Source: Burkholderia ubonensis
GTDB taxonomy: Bacteria; Pseudomonadota; Gammaproteobacteria; Burkholderiales; Burkholderiaceae
Assembly (NCBI RefSeq): GCF_902833085.1
Contig: NZ_CADFEB010000005.1
Coordinates: forward strand, 558,001-622,000
DNA length: 64,000 nt
Direction of reading: 5' to 3'
Part shown: piece after piece, positions 22,083-30,470 of the stretch
Numbering within the stretch: the first letter of the stretch is position 1
Layout: each line of letters begins with the position of its first letter
The notes under the pieces: generated by a model
Seen by the model: only the letters and a program-made list of their open reading frames with translations
Database searches by the model: none
Told to the model about the DNA's origin: nothing
Program-made: the position numbers and the translations under genes

Positions 22083-22112
22083 AGCCCGCTCAAATGACGT
22101 CTTGAACGGGCT
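22083..22112 (-). terminator. Intra-operon stem-loop between Asp copy 2 and Glu copy 1
   Basis: 11-bp stem AGCCCGTTCAA / TTGAGCGGGCT (one G-T pair) on the minus strand, followed by TTTGTATT. It looks like a weak terminator or a processing signal. Confidence 0.6.
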
Positions 22113-22118
22113 TCGTTC

Positions 22119-22195
22119 TGGCGGAGCGGACGGGGCTCGAACCCGCGACCCCCGGCGTGACAGGCCGGTATTCTAACCAACTGAACTACCGCTCC
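22119..22195 (-). tRNA. tRNA-Asp (GTC), copy 2 (variant)
   Basis: 77 bases with CCA. It differs from copies 1 and 3 at two loop positions: a C-to-T change in the D-loop and a T-to-C change at the last T-loop base (TTCGAGC). No stem is disturbed, so it should be functional. Confidence 0.98.
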
Positions 22196-22274
22196 AGCTT
22201 TCTTCACCCTGGCCCGCAGATGTCGGCGACACTCTGCAAGCCTTGCGACACTTCCAACGAAACGCCGCTGAATC

Positions 22275-22350
22275 TGGCGTCCCCTAGGGGATTCGAACCC
22301 CTGTACTCACCGTGAAAGGGTGATGTCCTAGGCCTCTAGACGAAGGGGAC
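22275..22350 (-). tRNA. tRNA-Glu (TTC), copy 2
   Basis: 76 bases with CCA, anticodon TTC, identical to the other Glu copies. Confidence 0.98.
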
Positions 22351-22378
22351 AACGTACTGCTTACACCTTTAATACAAA

Positions 22379-22407
22379 AGCCCGCTCAAAAACGTCTTGA
22401 ACGGGCT
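22379..22407 (-). terminator. Intra-operon stem-loop between Asp copy 3 and Glu copy 2
   Basis: The same AGCCCGTTCAA / TTGAGCGGGCT stem as the downstream spacer, with a slightly shorter loop, followed by TTTGTATT. Confidence 0.6.
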
Positions 22408-22413
22408 TCGTTC

Positions 22414-22490
22414 TGGCGGAGCGGACGGGACTCGAACCCGCGACCCCCGGCGTGACAGGCCGGTATTCTAACCGACTGAACTACCGCTCC
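22414..22490 (-). tRNA. tRNA-Asp (GTC), copy 3
   Basis: 77 bases with CCA, identical to copy 1. Confidence 0.98.
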
Positions 22491-22571
22491 AACTTCCTTA
22501 ACCCTAACCCGCAGGACGTCGGTTACGTTCCTGCAAGCTTCGCGACACTTCCATCGAAACGCCGCTGAATC

Positions 22572-22647
22572 TGGCGTCCCCTAGGGGATTCGAACCCCTG
22601 TACTCACCGTGAAAGGGTGATGTCCTAGGCCTCTAGACGAAGGGGAC
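22572..22647 (-). tRNA. tRNA-Glu (TTC), copy 3
   Basis: 76 bases with CCA. First Glu-Asp unit in transcription order, 136 bases after tRNA-Ala. Confidence 0.98.
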
Positions 22648-22708
22648 AAAATCTTTTCAGATCTGTCTGGCTTCCGTTATTAATTTTTCATCAACAACGA
22701 AGGCCGAA

Positions 22709-22737
22709 ATTCTAACTGCTTTAAATCGTTTTGTGAA
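22709..22737 (-). promoter_or_regulatory. Candidate secondary promoter before tRNA-Glu copy 3
   Basis: On the minus strand TTCACA, a 17-base spacer and TAGAAT, about 60 bases upstream of the Glu gene. It would allow the Glu-Asp units to be expressed separately from tRNA-Ala. Confidence 0.5.
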
Positions 22738-22783
22738 GCATTTTTTAACTACCCTGCTTCGCGAAGCGATTTGTTTGTTCTGT

Positions 22784-22859
<76 letters not shown>

Positions 22860-22877
22860 TTGCAGAACAGAAATGAG

Positions 22878-22906
22878 ATTATATGGACCAACTTTGAGCT
22901 TGTAAA
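22878..22906 (-). promoter_or_regulatory. Sigma-70 promoter of the tRNA operon
   Basis: On the minus strand TTTACA (22901-22906), a spacer of exactly 17 bases, then a consensus TATAAT (22878-22883). The start point would fall about 12 bases before tRNA-Ala. Confidence 0.85.
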
Positions 22907-22937
22907 TACCCTTTTTGCGATTCGAGCAAAATTTTTT

Positions 22938-22963
22938 GCGAAGCCGCCCACCGACGGCTTCGC
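22938..22963 (-). terminator. Stem-loop after gltX
   Basis: 9-bp stem GCGAAGCCG / CGGCTTCGC just after the gltX stop codon. It is followed by an A-run and then TTTT rather than directly by T residues, so termination may be partial. Confidence 0.5.
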
Positions 22964-22976
22964 GAATGCTCGAACC

Positions 22977-24386
22977 TCAGGCCAGTGCGCCCTCGATGCG
23001 CGACACGACAGCATCGCGGCCGAACAGCATCAGCACCGCGTCGATCGACGGCGTATGCGTCGTGCCCGCGACCAGCAGGCGCACCGGCATCGCCAGTTGC
23101 GGCATCTTCAGCTTGTGCGCGGCCAGCGTCGCCTTCAGCGCGGCCGAGATCGCCTCCTTGCTCCACTCGACCGCCTTCAGCGCCGCCGCGAGTTCGGCCA
23201 GCGCCGGGCGCACCACGTCGGTCACGTGCTGCGCGAGCGCTTCGGCATCCGGCGCCGGCACGCGGTAGAACATCGCCGCGCCCTCTGCGATTTCCTTGAG
23301 CGTCGACGCACGATCCTTCATCAGGCCGATCACCGCATCGAGGGCCGGGCCGCTCGCGAGGGCCGCATCGTCGATGCCGAGCGCTTCGAAGAACGGCTTC
23401 GACAGCGCGGCGAGACGCGCGTTGTCCGCTTCCTTGATGTAGTGGTTGTTCAGCCAGTTCAGCTTGTTGTGGTCGTACTGCGCCGGCGACTTGCCGAGAT
23501 GCTCGAGGTCGAACCACTCGACGAACTGCTCGCGCGAGAAGATTTCGGCGTCGCCGTGCGACCAGCCGAGGCGCGCCAGGTAGTTCACGACCGCTTCCGG
23601 CAGATAGCCCGCGTCGCGGTAAGCCATCACGCTCATCGCGCCGTGACGCTTGCTCATCTTCTCGCCCTGCTCGTTGAGCACGGTCGGCAGGTGCGCATAG
23701 ACCGGCGCTTCGCCGCCGAGCGCGCGCAGGATGTTGATCTGGCGCGGCGTGTTGTTCACGTGGTCGTCGCCGCGGATCACGTGCGTGATCCCCATGTCGA
23801 GGTCGTCGACCACCACGCAGAAGTTGTACATCGGCGTGCCGTCCGGACGCGCGATCACGAGGTCGTCGAGTTCTTCGTTCGAGATCTCGACGCGGCCCTT
23901 CACGGCATCGTCCCATGCGACGGTGCCCGTCAGCGGGTTGCGGAAACGCAGCACCGGCTTCACGCCCGCCGGCGGCTCGGGCAGCACCTTGCCCGGCTCC
24001 GGACGCCACGTGCCGTCGTAGCGGGGCTTCAGGCCGGCTTCGCGCTGGCGCTCGCGCAGCGCGTCGAGCTCCTCGGTCGACATGTAGCACGGGTACGCGA
24101 GGCCCTCTTCGAGCATCTTCGCGAGCACCTCGCGATAGCGGTCCATCCGCTGCATCTGGTAGAACGGGCCTTCGTCGAAATCGAGGTCGAGCCACCGCAT
24201 CCCTTCGAGGATCGCGTCGACCGCTTCCGGCGACGAACGCTCGACGTCGGTATCCTCGATGCGCAGCACGAACGTGCCTTGCATCTTGCGGGCGAACGCC
24301 CACGGATAGAGTGCGGAGCGGATGTTGCCGAGATGGATGAAGCCGGTGGGGCTCGGCGCGAAGCGGGTACGGACAGGACGGGTCAT
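22977..24386 (-). CDS. gltX: Glutamyl-tRNA synthetase
   Basis: A class I aminoacyl-tRNA synthetase of 469 residues that charges tRNA-Glu. The HIGH-like motif is HLGN in [14 protein letters not shown] (His17), and the KMSKS-like motif is EKMSKRHG (about residue 250). The C-terminal helical domain recognises the anticodon. I use the ATG at 24386, giving [15 protein letters not shown]. Its gene lies just upstream of, and on the same strand as, three tRNA-Glu genes, so enzyme and substrate are encoded side by side, although the tRNA operon has its own promoter. Confidence 0.97.
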   Translation of the reverse strand: MTRPVRTRFAPSPTGFIHLGNIRSALYPWAFARKMQGTFVLRIEDTDVERSSPEAVDAILEGMRWLDLDFDEGPFYQMQRMDRYREVLAKMLEEGLAYPCYMSTEELDALRERQREAGLKPRYDGTWRPEPGKVLPEPPAGVKPVLRFRNPLTGTVAWDDAVKGRVEISNEELDDLVIARPDGTPMYNFCVVVDDLDMGITHVIRGDDHVNNTPRQINILRALGGEAPVYAHLPTVLNEQGEKMSKRHGAMSVMAYRDAGYLPEAVVNYLARLGWSHGDAEIFSREQFVEWFDLEHLGKSPAQYDHNKLNWLNNHYIKEADNARLAALSKPFFEALGIDDAALASGPALDAVIGLMKDRASTLKEIAEGAAMFYRVPAPDAEALAQHVTDVVRPALAELAAALKAVEWSKEAISAALKATLAAHKLKMPQLAMPVRLLVAGTTHTPSIDAVLMLFGRDAVVSRIEGALA

Positions 24387-24659
24387 AAACGGTAACTCGA
24401 ACGCCTGGGGCGCGTGAATGATTCGACGCGGGGTCGGCAGCGGCTGCCCGAAGAGCAACAGGACCGGCGACACCCGGAACGGAAAGAAGCCGAAATTATA
24501 CCCGCGCCGGACATCGCGCCAAGCGTGGCGCTTGCTTTATGATGTGCGCGCCGCGGACGCCTTGCCGGCGCCGCGCCGGCCGCGCGGCACCCGTCGCGCC
24601 GCCCCGACCTACCGACGCGGCGGGCCCGTCGCCCGCCGCCCGACGCTGGAGAACCTTCG

Positions 24660-25601
24660 ATGTCGTCCCCTCGCCTGTCGCGCCGCCAGTTCACGATCGC
24701 GTGCGCTTCCGCCAGCCTCGCCGCCTGCACGTCGCCCGGCGGCAAGAGCCGCCCCGACAACGCCGCCGCAGCCCAGTCGCACGACAAGCCGGCGAAGATC
24801 GCCATCGCGCTCGGCGGCGGCGCGGCGCGCGGCTTCGCGCACATCGGCGTGCTGAAAGGACTCGAGGCGCGCGGCATCCCGATCGAGATCGTCGCCGGCA
24901 CGAGCGCCGGCTCGGTGGTCGGCGCGCTCTATGCGTCCGGCATGAACGCGCTGCAGCTCAACAAGCTCGCGCTCGAAATGGACCAGTCCGCGATCAGCGA
25001 CTGGGCGCTGCCGTTCCGCTCGCGCGGCCTGCTGCAAGGCGTCGCGCTGCAGAACTTCATCAACAAGACGCTGAACAACCGGCCGATCGAGAAGATGGCG
25101 AAGCCGCTCGGCATCGTCGCGACGGATCTGCAGAACGGCCAGCCGATCCTGTTCCAGCAGGGCAACACGGGGCTCGCGGTGCGCGCTTCGAGCAGCGTGC
25201 CGTCGGTGTTCGAGCCGGTGAAGATCGGCAGCCGCGAGTATGTCGACGGCGGCCTCGTGAGCCCGGTACCCGCGTCCTACGCGCGCAAGATGGGCGCAAC
25301 CTTCGTGATCGCGGTCGACATCTCCGCGCGCCCGGACGGCGCGGCGACCGGCAACCCGATCGAGATGCTGCTGCAGACGTTCACGATCATGGGCCAGACG
25401 ATCAAGACCTACGAGCTCGACAAGTACGCCGACGTCGTGATCCGCCCGAGCCTCAACGCGATGGGCGGCAGCGACTTCAGCCAGCGCAACGCGGCGATCC
25501 TCGCCGGCGAGGAAGCGGTCGCGCGCATCATGCCCGAGCTGCAGCGCAAGCTCGCGGCGGCGCGCACCGGGATCGCCGCGACTGTCGCGACTGCCGCATA
25601 A
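24660..25601 (+). CDS. Patatin-like phospholipase, predicted lipoprotein
   Basis: A 313-residue serine acyl hydrolase. The N-terminus has an RRQF motif, a hydrophobic stretch and a lipobox-like SLAACT, suggesting export and lipid anchoring at about Cys22. The glycine-rich oxyanion loop is LGGGAARGFAHIG, the nucleophile Ser is in GTSAGS, and the Asp of the catalytic dyad is in VDGGLVSPVP, so the enzyme looks intact. Substrate (phospholipid or other acyl ester) is unknown. It is divergent from gltX across 273 bases. Confidence 0.9.
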   Translation: MSSPRLSRRQFTIACASASLAACTSPGGKSRPDNAAAAQSHDKPAKIAIALGGGAARGFAHIGVLKGLEARGIPIEIVAGTSAGSVVGALYASGMNALQLNKLALEMDQSAISDWALPFRSRGLLQGVALQNFINKTLNNRPIEKMAKPLGIVATDLQNGQPILFQQGNTGLAVRASSSVPSVFEPVKIGSREYVDGGLVSPVPASYARKMGATFVIAVDISARPDGAATGNPIEMLLQTFTIMGQTIKTYELDKYADVVIRPSLNAMGGSDFSQRNAAILAGEEAVARIMPELQRKLAAARTGIAATVATAA

Positions 25602-25633
25602 GGCAGCGCCAGGCCTCGACTGCCCCAAAAAGC

Positions 25634-25666
25634 AAAAAACCCTGCCGCCTTTCGGGCGACAGGGTT
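25634..25666. terminator. Bidirectional terminator between convergent genes
   Basis: Stem AACCCTGCCGCC / GGGCGACAGGGTT (one mismatch) with A-run on one side and TTTT on the other, serving both the patatin gene and the NlpC/P60 gene. Confidence 0.85.
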
Positions 25667-25690
25667 TTCGATCCGGCTGTCAGGGAACGC

Positions 25691-26368
25691 TCAGTTGCTG
25701 CCGTTCGCCGCGTCGTCGCCGAGCGTCGCGCGCACGCGCTGGCGCAGATCGTCGGCCTTCATCGGGAACTGCGACTCGATCCGGCGCGCGCCGTTGAAAC
25801 GCTTTTCCCAGTAGGTGCTGTCGAGATCGTCGACGCGAACCGTGCTGCCCGTCGACGGCGAATGCACGAACTTGTTGTCGCCGATGTAGATGCCGACGTG
25901 CGAGAACGTGCGGCGCATCGTATTGAAGAACACCAGGTCGCCCGGCTTCAGCTCGCTCACGCGCACCTTCTCGCCGACCCGGCTCATCTCTTCCGCGCGG
26001 CGCGGCAGCGACATGCCGAGCGTGTCCTGGAACACGTAGCGCACGAAGCCGCTGCAATCGAGCCCCGAATCCGGCGTGTTGCCGCCCCAGCGGTAGCGGA
26101 CACCGATCATGTTCAGCGCGCCGACGACGACGTCGCCCGCCTTGCCCGCCATGCCGGACAGGAACGACTTCGCGCCGCCGGTCGACGACGATGCGTTGGC
26201 TTGGGTATTCTGGGAGGAAGCCGACCCGGATTGAGTCGAATTCGTGGCATTCTGATTAAAACTGCTGGCTTCGTCGGCGAACGCGCCGGAAGTTGCAGCG
26301 AACAGGACGCCGATAAACATCCCGGCGACGGCGCGCGCGCATGCCTGGGTCAGGGATCGGTGCTGCAT
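25691..26368 (-). CDS. Secreted NlpC/P60 family cell-wall hydrolase
   Basis: A 225-residue exported protein. A signal peptide (MQHRSLTQACARAVAGM, then hydrophobic, ending SGAFA) is followed by a Ser/Asn/Gln-rich linker (about residues 32-65). The C-terminal NlpC/P60 domain has the nucleophile Cys in GLDCSGFVRYVF and the His in RTFSHVGIYIGDN. Such enzymes cut peptide crosslinks or stems of peptidoglycan in the periplasm. It lies downstream of the yej operon on the same strand, with an AT-rich 128-base gap that probably holds its own promoter. Confidence 0.93.
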   Translation of the reverse strand: MQHRSLTQACARAVAGMFIGVLFAATSGAFADEASSFNQNATNSTQSGSASSQNTQANASSSTGGAKSFLSGMAGKAGDVVVGALNMIGVRYRWGGNTPDSGLDCSGFVRYVFQDTLGMSLPRRAEEMSRVGEKVRVSELKPGDLVFFNTMRRTFSHVGIYIGDNKFVHSPSTGSTVRVDDLDSTYWEKRFNGARRIESQFPMKADDLRQRVRATLGDDAANGSN

Positions 26369-26496
26369 TGGTCGATGGATTGTGCTTAAAAATCAGCTGA
26401 TTGGCGGAAAATTTCGGTCGATACTAGCCAGCGCGTATCCGTTTGTCAAAACAAATTAAAAAATACAATCGAGATGGTCAGACCATTGACGCCCTA

Positions 26497-28119
26497 TCAC
26501 GCTTTCCAGACGGCTTTCAACAGCTTTTGTGTGTAAGGATGTGACGGTTTGGTGAAGATGTCGGCGACGTCGCCGGCCTCCACGATCGCCCCGTCCTGCA
26601 TCACCGCGACGCGGTGCGCCATCGCGCCGATCACGTCCAGGTCGTGGCTGATGAACAGGTAGCCGAGGTTGTATTTCTGTTGCAAACTCGTGAGCAGCTT
26701 CAGCACCTGCTGCTGGATCGACACGTCGAGCGCCGACGTCGGCTCGTCGAGGATCAGGATGCGCGGCTCGAGCACCAGCGCGCGGGCGATCGCGATCCGC
26801 TGGCGCTGCCCGCCGGAGAACTCGTGCGGATAGCGATGCATCACCGTGCGGTCGAGGCCGACCTCGCGCAGCACCGCGAGCGACTTCGCGCGCCGCGCGT
26901 CGGCCGACAGGTCCGGGCGGTGCAGTTCGAGCCCTTCGCCGACGATCCGCTCGATCGTGTGGCGCGGCGACAGCGAGCTGAAAGGATCCTGAAACACGAC
27001 CTGCATGTTCGAGCGCAGCGCGGCCTGCTCGCGGCCGCGGTAGCTCGACAGCGCGCGCCCCTGGAATTCGATCTCGCCGTGCGCGGTCTTCTGCAGCCCG
27101 AGCAAGGCCATCGCGAGCGTCGACTTGCCGGAGCCGGACTCGCCGACCACGCCGAGCGTCTCGCCCTGCCGCACCGACACGGACACGTCCGACACCGCCG
27201 CCACCGGCACGGTCTTGAACCAGCCCGCGAGGCCCGGGCGCTTGCGCGCGAACTGCACGGTCACGTGGCGCGCGTCGAGCAGCACCGGCGCGATCGGCAA
27301 CACCGGCACGACCGCGCGCTGCGGCCGGCTGTTCAGCAGGCGCTGCGTGTACGGATGCTCGGGCGCGGCGAAGATCCGCTCGACCGCCCCGCTCTCGACG
27401 AGCCGCCCCCGCTCCATCACCGCGATGCGCTCGGCGAAGTGCCGCACGAGGTTCAGGTCGTGCGTGATCAGCAGGATCGCCATCCCGCGCTTTTCGGCTT
27501 CCTCGCGCTGCAGCTCCAGCAACAGCTCGACGATCTGCGCGCGGATCGTCACGTCGAGCGCGGTGGTCGGTTCGTCGGCGAGCAGCAGGCGCGGCCGGCA
27601 CGCGAGCGCCATCGCGATCATCGCGCGCTGCCGCTGGCCGCCCGACAGCTGGTGCGGATAGCTGTCGACGCGCCGCTCCGGTTCCGCGATGCCGGTGCGC
27701 GCGAGCAGCGCGATCGCGCGCTTTCTCGCCTCGCCGGCCGTCACGCCGTCGTGCAGCTGAACCGTCTCGCCGATCTGCGCGCCGATCGTATACAGCGGGT
27801 TGAGCGCCGTCATCGGCTCCTGGAAGATCATCGCGATGTCGGAGCCGCGCAGCCCGCGCATCTCGCGCTCGCTCTTGGCGACGAGGTCCTGGCCCGCGAA
27901 GCGGATCGTGCCGCTGACCTCCGCGTCGCGCAACAGGCGCAGGATCGCCAGCGCGGTCACGCTCTTGCCCGAGCCCGACTCGCCGACGAGCGCGACCCGC
28001 TCGCCGCGGCCGATCGCGAGCGTCACGTCGTCGACGGCCACCGTGTCGCCGAAGCGCACGTGCAGGTGCTCGAGCGACAGCAGCGGCTCGGCCGGCTGCG
28101 TTACGATCGCGGCGCTCAT
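26497..28119 (-). CDS. yejF: Peptide ABC transporter, fused dual ATPase (YejF type)
   Basis: A 540-residue protein carrying two complete ATP-binding domains: [11 protein letters not shown] and [11 protein letters not shown]alker A motifs, LSGGQRQR and FSGGQRQR signatures, and DEPTTALD and DEPTSALD Walker B motifs. Each domain ends in the HPYTQ(R/K)LL motif of oligopeptide transporters. Fusion of both ATPases in one chain is diagnostic of the Yej family. Its ATG overlaps the stop of yejE (ATGA). It is the last gene of the operon. Confidence 0.94.
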   Translation of the reverse strand: MSAAIVTQPAEPLLSLEHLHVRFGDTVAVDDVTLAIGRGERVALVGESGSGKSVTALAILRLLRDAEVSGTIRFAGQDLVAKSEREMRGLRGSDIAMIFQEPMTALNPLYTIGAQIGETVQLHDGVTAGEARKRAIALLARTGIAEPERRVDSYPHQLSGGQRQRAMIAMALACRPRLLLADEPTTALDVTIRAQIVELLLELQREEAEKRGMAILLITHDLNLVRHFAERIAVMERGRLVESGAVERIFAAPEHPYTQRLLNSRPQRAVVPVLPIAPVLLDARHVTVQFARKRPGLAGWFKTVPVAAVSDVSVSVRQGETLGVVGESGSGKSTLAMALLGLQKTAHGEIEFQGRALSSYRGREQAALRSNMQVVFQDPFSSLSPRHTIERIVGEGLELHRPDLSADARRAKSLAVLREVGLDRTVMHRYPHEFSGGQRQRIAIARALVLEPRILILDEPTSALDVSIQQQVLKLLTSLQQKYNLGYLFISHDLDVIGAMAHRVAVMQDGAIVEAGDVADIFTKPSHPYTQKLLKAVWKA

Positions 28120-29213
28120 CGCTGGCCTCCCGCCGCCCGCACGGAATCGGCGATCCGCGTGTCGAGCGCGTTGCGCAGCGCGTCGCCCATGAAGGTCAGC
28201 AGCAGCAGCGTCGCGACCAGCACGCCGAACGTCGACAGCGAGATCCACCACGCGTCGAGGTTGCCCTTGCCCTGTGCGAGCAGCTCGCCGAGGCTCGGCG
28301 TCGGCGGCGGCACGCCGAGCCCGAGAAAGTCGAGGCTCGTGAGGGCGAGAATCGCGCCGCTCATCCGGAACGGCAGGAACGTGATCACCGGCGTCAGGCT
28401 GTTCGGCAGCACGTGGCGCCAGATGATCTGCCAGTTCGTGAGCCCCATCGCGCGCGCCGCGCGCACGTAGTCCTGCGTGCGGTTGCGCAGGAACTCGGCG
28501 CGCACGTAGTCGGCAAGGCCGATCCAGCCGAACAGCGACAGCAGCACGATCAGCAGCAGGAAGCTCGGCTCGAAGATCGACGCGAAGATGATCAGCAGGT
28601 ACAGCTCGGGCAGCGAGCTCCAGATTTCGATCAGCCGCTGCCCGACGATGTCGATGCGGCCGCCGAAGAAGCCCTGCACCGCGCCTGCGGCAATGCCGAG
28701 GAGCGTGCCGATCAGCGTCAGCACCAGCCCGAATTCGACCGACACGCGAAACCCGTAGACGAGCCGGGCCAGCAGGTCTCGCCCCTGCGCATCCGTGCCG
28801 AGCCAGTTCTCGCGCGACGGCGGCGCGGGATTCGGCACGCGCGAGAAGTAGTTCAGCGTGTCGTAGTGGTAGCGGTTCGGCGGATAGACGACGAAATTGC
28901 CGGGCGCCTCGAGACGCTTGCGGACGTACGGATCGAGATAGTCCGCGGGCGTCGGGAAATCGCCGCCGAAGGTCGTCTCCGGATACGCGTTGAACATCGG
29001 GAAGTAATAGTGGCCGTCGTAGCGGACGACGAGCGGCTTGTCGTTCGACCACAGCGGCGCGGCCAGGCTCGCGGCGAACGCGACGACGAAGATCACGAAG
29101 CTCCAGTAGCCGAGACGCTGCCGCGTGAAGCGCCGCCACACGCGGCGCGCGGGCGACGGCGACACGCGCGCGCGCGCGGCGTCGAGGCGGGACGATGCGG
29201 CGGCCTGACTCAT
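28116..29213 (-). CDS. yejE: Peptide ABC transporter permease YejE
   Basis: A 365-residue inner-membrane permease. One N-terminal helix ([21 protein letters not shown]) is followed by a periplasmic loop and five more helices. The EAA loop is [41 protein letters not shown] matches the OppC/YejE group. I use the ATG at 29213; the longer reading frame runs into the upstream repeat element. Pairs with YejB. Confidence 0.94.
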   Translation of the reverse strand: MSQAAASSRLDAARARVSPSPARRVWRRFTRQRLGYWSFVIFVVAFAASLAAPLWSNDKPLVVRYDGHYYFPMFNAYPETTFGGDFPTPADYLDPYVRKRLEAPGNFVVYPPNRYHYDTLNYFSRVPNPAPPSRENWLGTDAQGRDLLARLVYGFRVSVEFGLVLTLIGTLLGIAAGAVQGFFGGRIDIVGQRLIEIWSSLPELYLLIIFASIFEPSFLLLIVLLSLFGWIGLADYVRAEFLRNRTQDYVRAARAMGLTNWQIIWRHVLPNSLTPVITFLPFRMSGAILALTSLDFLGLGVPPPTPSLGELLAQGKGNLDAWWISLSTFGVLVATLLLLTFMGDALRNALDTRIADSVRAAGGQR

Positions 29214-29269
29214 GCGCGCCCTCCGCGGGCGACGGGGCGCGCGCCGGTGTCGCCGTCGAAACGCGGCGG

Positions 29270-29365
29270 GCAAAGCGAGCGTGAGGGGCGTGCCAGCCTC
29301 CGCCGGGCCGCCCCAAGGCGGCTGGCCGCCCCCTCGGGGGGCAGCGAGCAAAGCGAGCGTGGGGG
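29270..29365. repeat. GC-rich intergenic repeat element between yejB and yejE
   Basis: An 18-base sequence GCAAAGCGAGCGTGAGGG (29270-29287) recurs as GCAAAGCGAGCGTGGGGG (29348-29365). Between the two copies lie GCCGCC-CCAA-GGCGGC and GCCGCCCCCTCGGGGGGC, which can form hairpins. The AAGCGAGCGTGGGGG style resembles dispersed intergenic repeats of Burkholderia-type genomes. Confidence 0.7.
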
Positions 29366-29375
29366 TCGTTTCATC

Positions 29376-30419
29376 TCAGCGCTCCAGGTTTTCGAATTGA
29401 ATGCGCGGGTCGACCCACACGTAGCAGAGGTCGGAGATCAGCTTGGTCGCGAGGCCGATCAGCGTGAACAGGTACAGCGTGCCGAGCACGACCGGATAGT
29501 CGCGGCGCACGACCGACTCGTACGACAGCAGCCCGAGGCCGTCGAGCGTGAACAGCGTCTCGATCAGCAGGCTGCCGGTGAAGAACGCGCCGATGAACGC
29601 GGCCGGAAAGCCGACGATGAGCGGCAGCATCGCGTTGCGGAACACGTGCTTCCACAGCACGCGACGCTCGGACAGCCCCTTCGCGCGCGCGGTCAGCACG
29701 TATTGCCGGCGGATCTCATCGAGGAACGCATTCTTCGTGAGCATCGTGATGACCGCGAAGCTGCCGACGACCGACGCGGTGATCGGCAGCGCGATGTGCC
29801 ACAGGTAGTCGAGCACCTTGCCGGCCGTCGACAGCGCCGCGAAGTTGTCCGACGTGAGCCCGCGCAGCGGGAACAGCTGCCAGAACGAGCCGCCGCCGAA
29901 CAGCACGAGCAGCAGCACGCCGAGCACGAAGCCGGGAATCGCATAGCCGACGAGCACGACGAGGCTCGTCGCGACGTCGAACGGCGAGCCGTTGCGCACG
30001 GCCTTCGCGATGCCGAGCGGCACCGAGATCAGGTAGGTGAGGAAGAACGTCCACAAGCCGATGCTGATCGACACCGGCAGCTTCTGCACGATCAGCGACC
30101 ACACGCTCTGGTGGCGAAAGTAGCTGTCGCCGAGATCGAAGCGCGCGAAGTGCTTCAGCATCAGCACGTAGCGCTCGAGCGGCGGCTTGTCGAAGCCGTA
30201 CAGCGCCTTGAGCTGTGCGATCTGCTGCGGATCGACGCCCGTATGCGCGCGCATCCCGAACGGCGCCGCGCCCTGCTCCGTCGCGCCCTTGCGCAGCTCC
30301 TGCACGGCTTGTTCGACCGGGCCGCCCGGCACGAACTGGATCACGACGAAGGTCAGCGTCAGCACGCCGACGAGCGTCGGGATCATCAACAGCAGGCGTT
30401 TGAGGATGTAGCTCCACAT
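29376..30419 (-). CDS. yejB: Peptide ABC transporter permease YejB
   Basis: A 347-residue inner-membrane permease, OppB-like, with six predicted helices. It starts MWSYILKRLLLMIPTLVGV, followed by the long periplasmic loop of the family. The EAA loop is LTARAKGLSERRVLWKHVFRN. It follows yejA by 51 bases and is separated from yejE by 162 bases occupied by a GC-rich repeat. Confidence 0.94.
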   Translation of the reverse strand: MWSYILKRLLLMIPTLVGVLTLTFVVIQFVPGGPVEQAVQELRKGATEQGAAPFGMRAHTGVDPQQIAQLKALYGFDKPPLERYVLMLKHFARFDLGDSYFRHQSVWSLIVQKLPVSISIGLWTFFLTYLISVPLGIAKAVRNGSPFDVATSLVVLVGYAIPGFVLGVLLLVLFGGGSFWQLFPLRGLTSDNFAALSTAGKVLDYLWHIALPITASVVGSFAVITMLTKNAFLDEIRRQYVLTARAKGLSERRVLWKHVFRNAMLPLIVGFPAAFIGAFFTGSLLIETLFTLDGLGLLSYESVVRRDYPVVLGTLYLFTLIGLATKLISDLCYVWVDPRIQFENLER

Positions 30420-30470
30420 AAGCGTCGACTCGCGATCGATAAGCAATGGTTGGGACGGCGGCCGCCGCGC

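Larger units (their letters stand above)
21829..22647 (-). repeat. Three tandem tRNA-Glu / tRNA-Asp units
   Basis: Three consecutive Glu-Asp units with a period of 290-297 bases (Asp copies begin at 21829, 22119 and 22414). The spacers between units are also nearly identical, including a hairpin after each Asp gene, so the repeat arose by duplication of the whole unit. Confidence 0.9.

Noticed and set aside
21829-22647. CRISPR array
   Set aside because: The repeated units are tRNA genes with their spacers, period about 295 bases, with no short repeat/spacer pattern.
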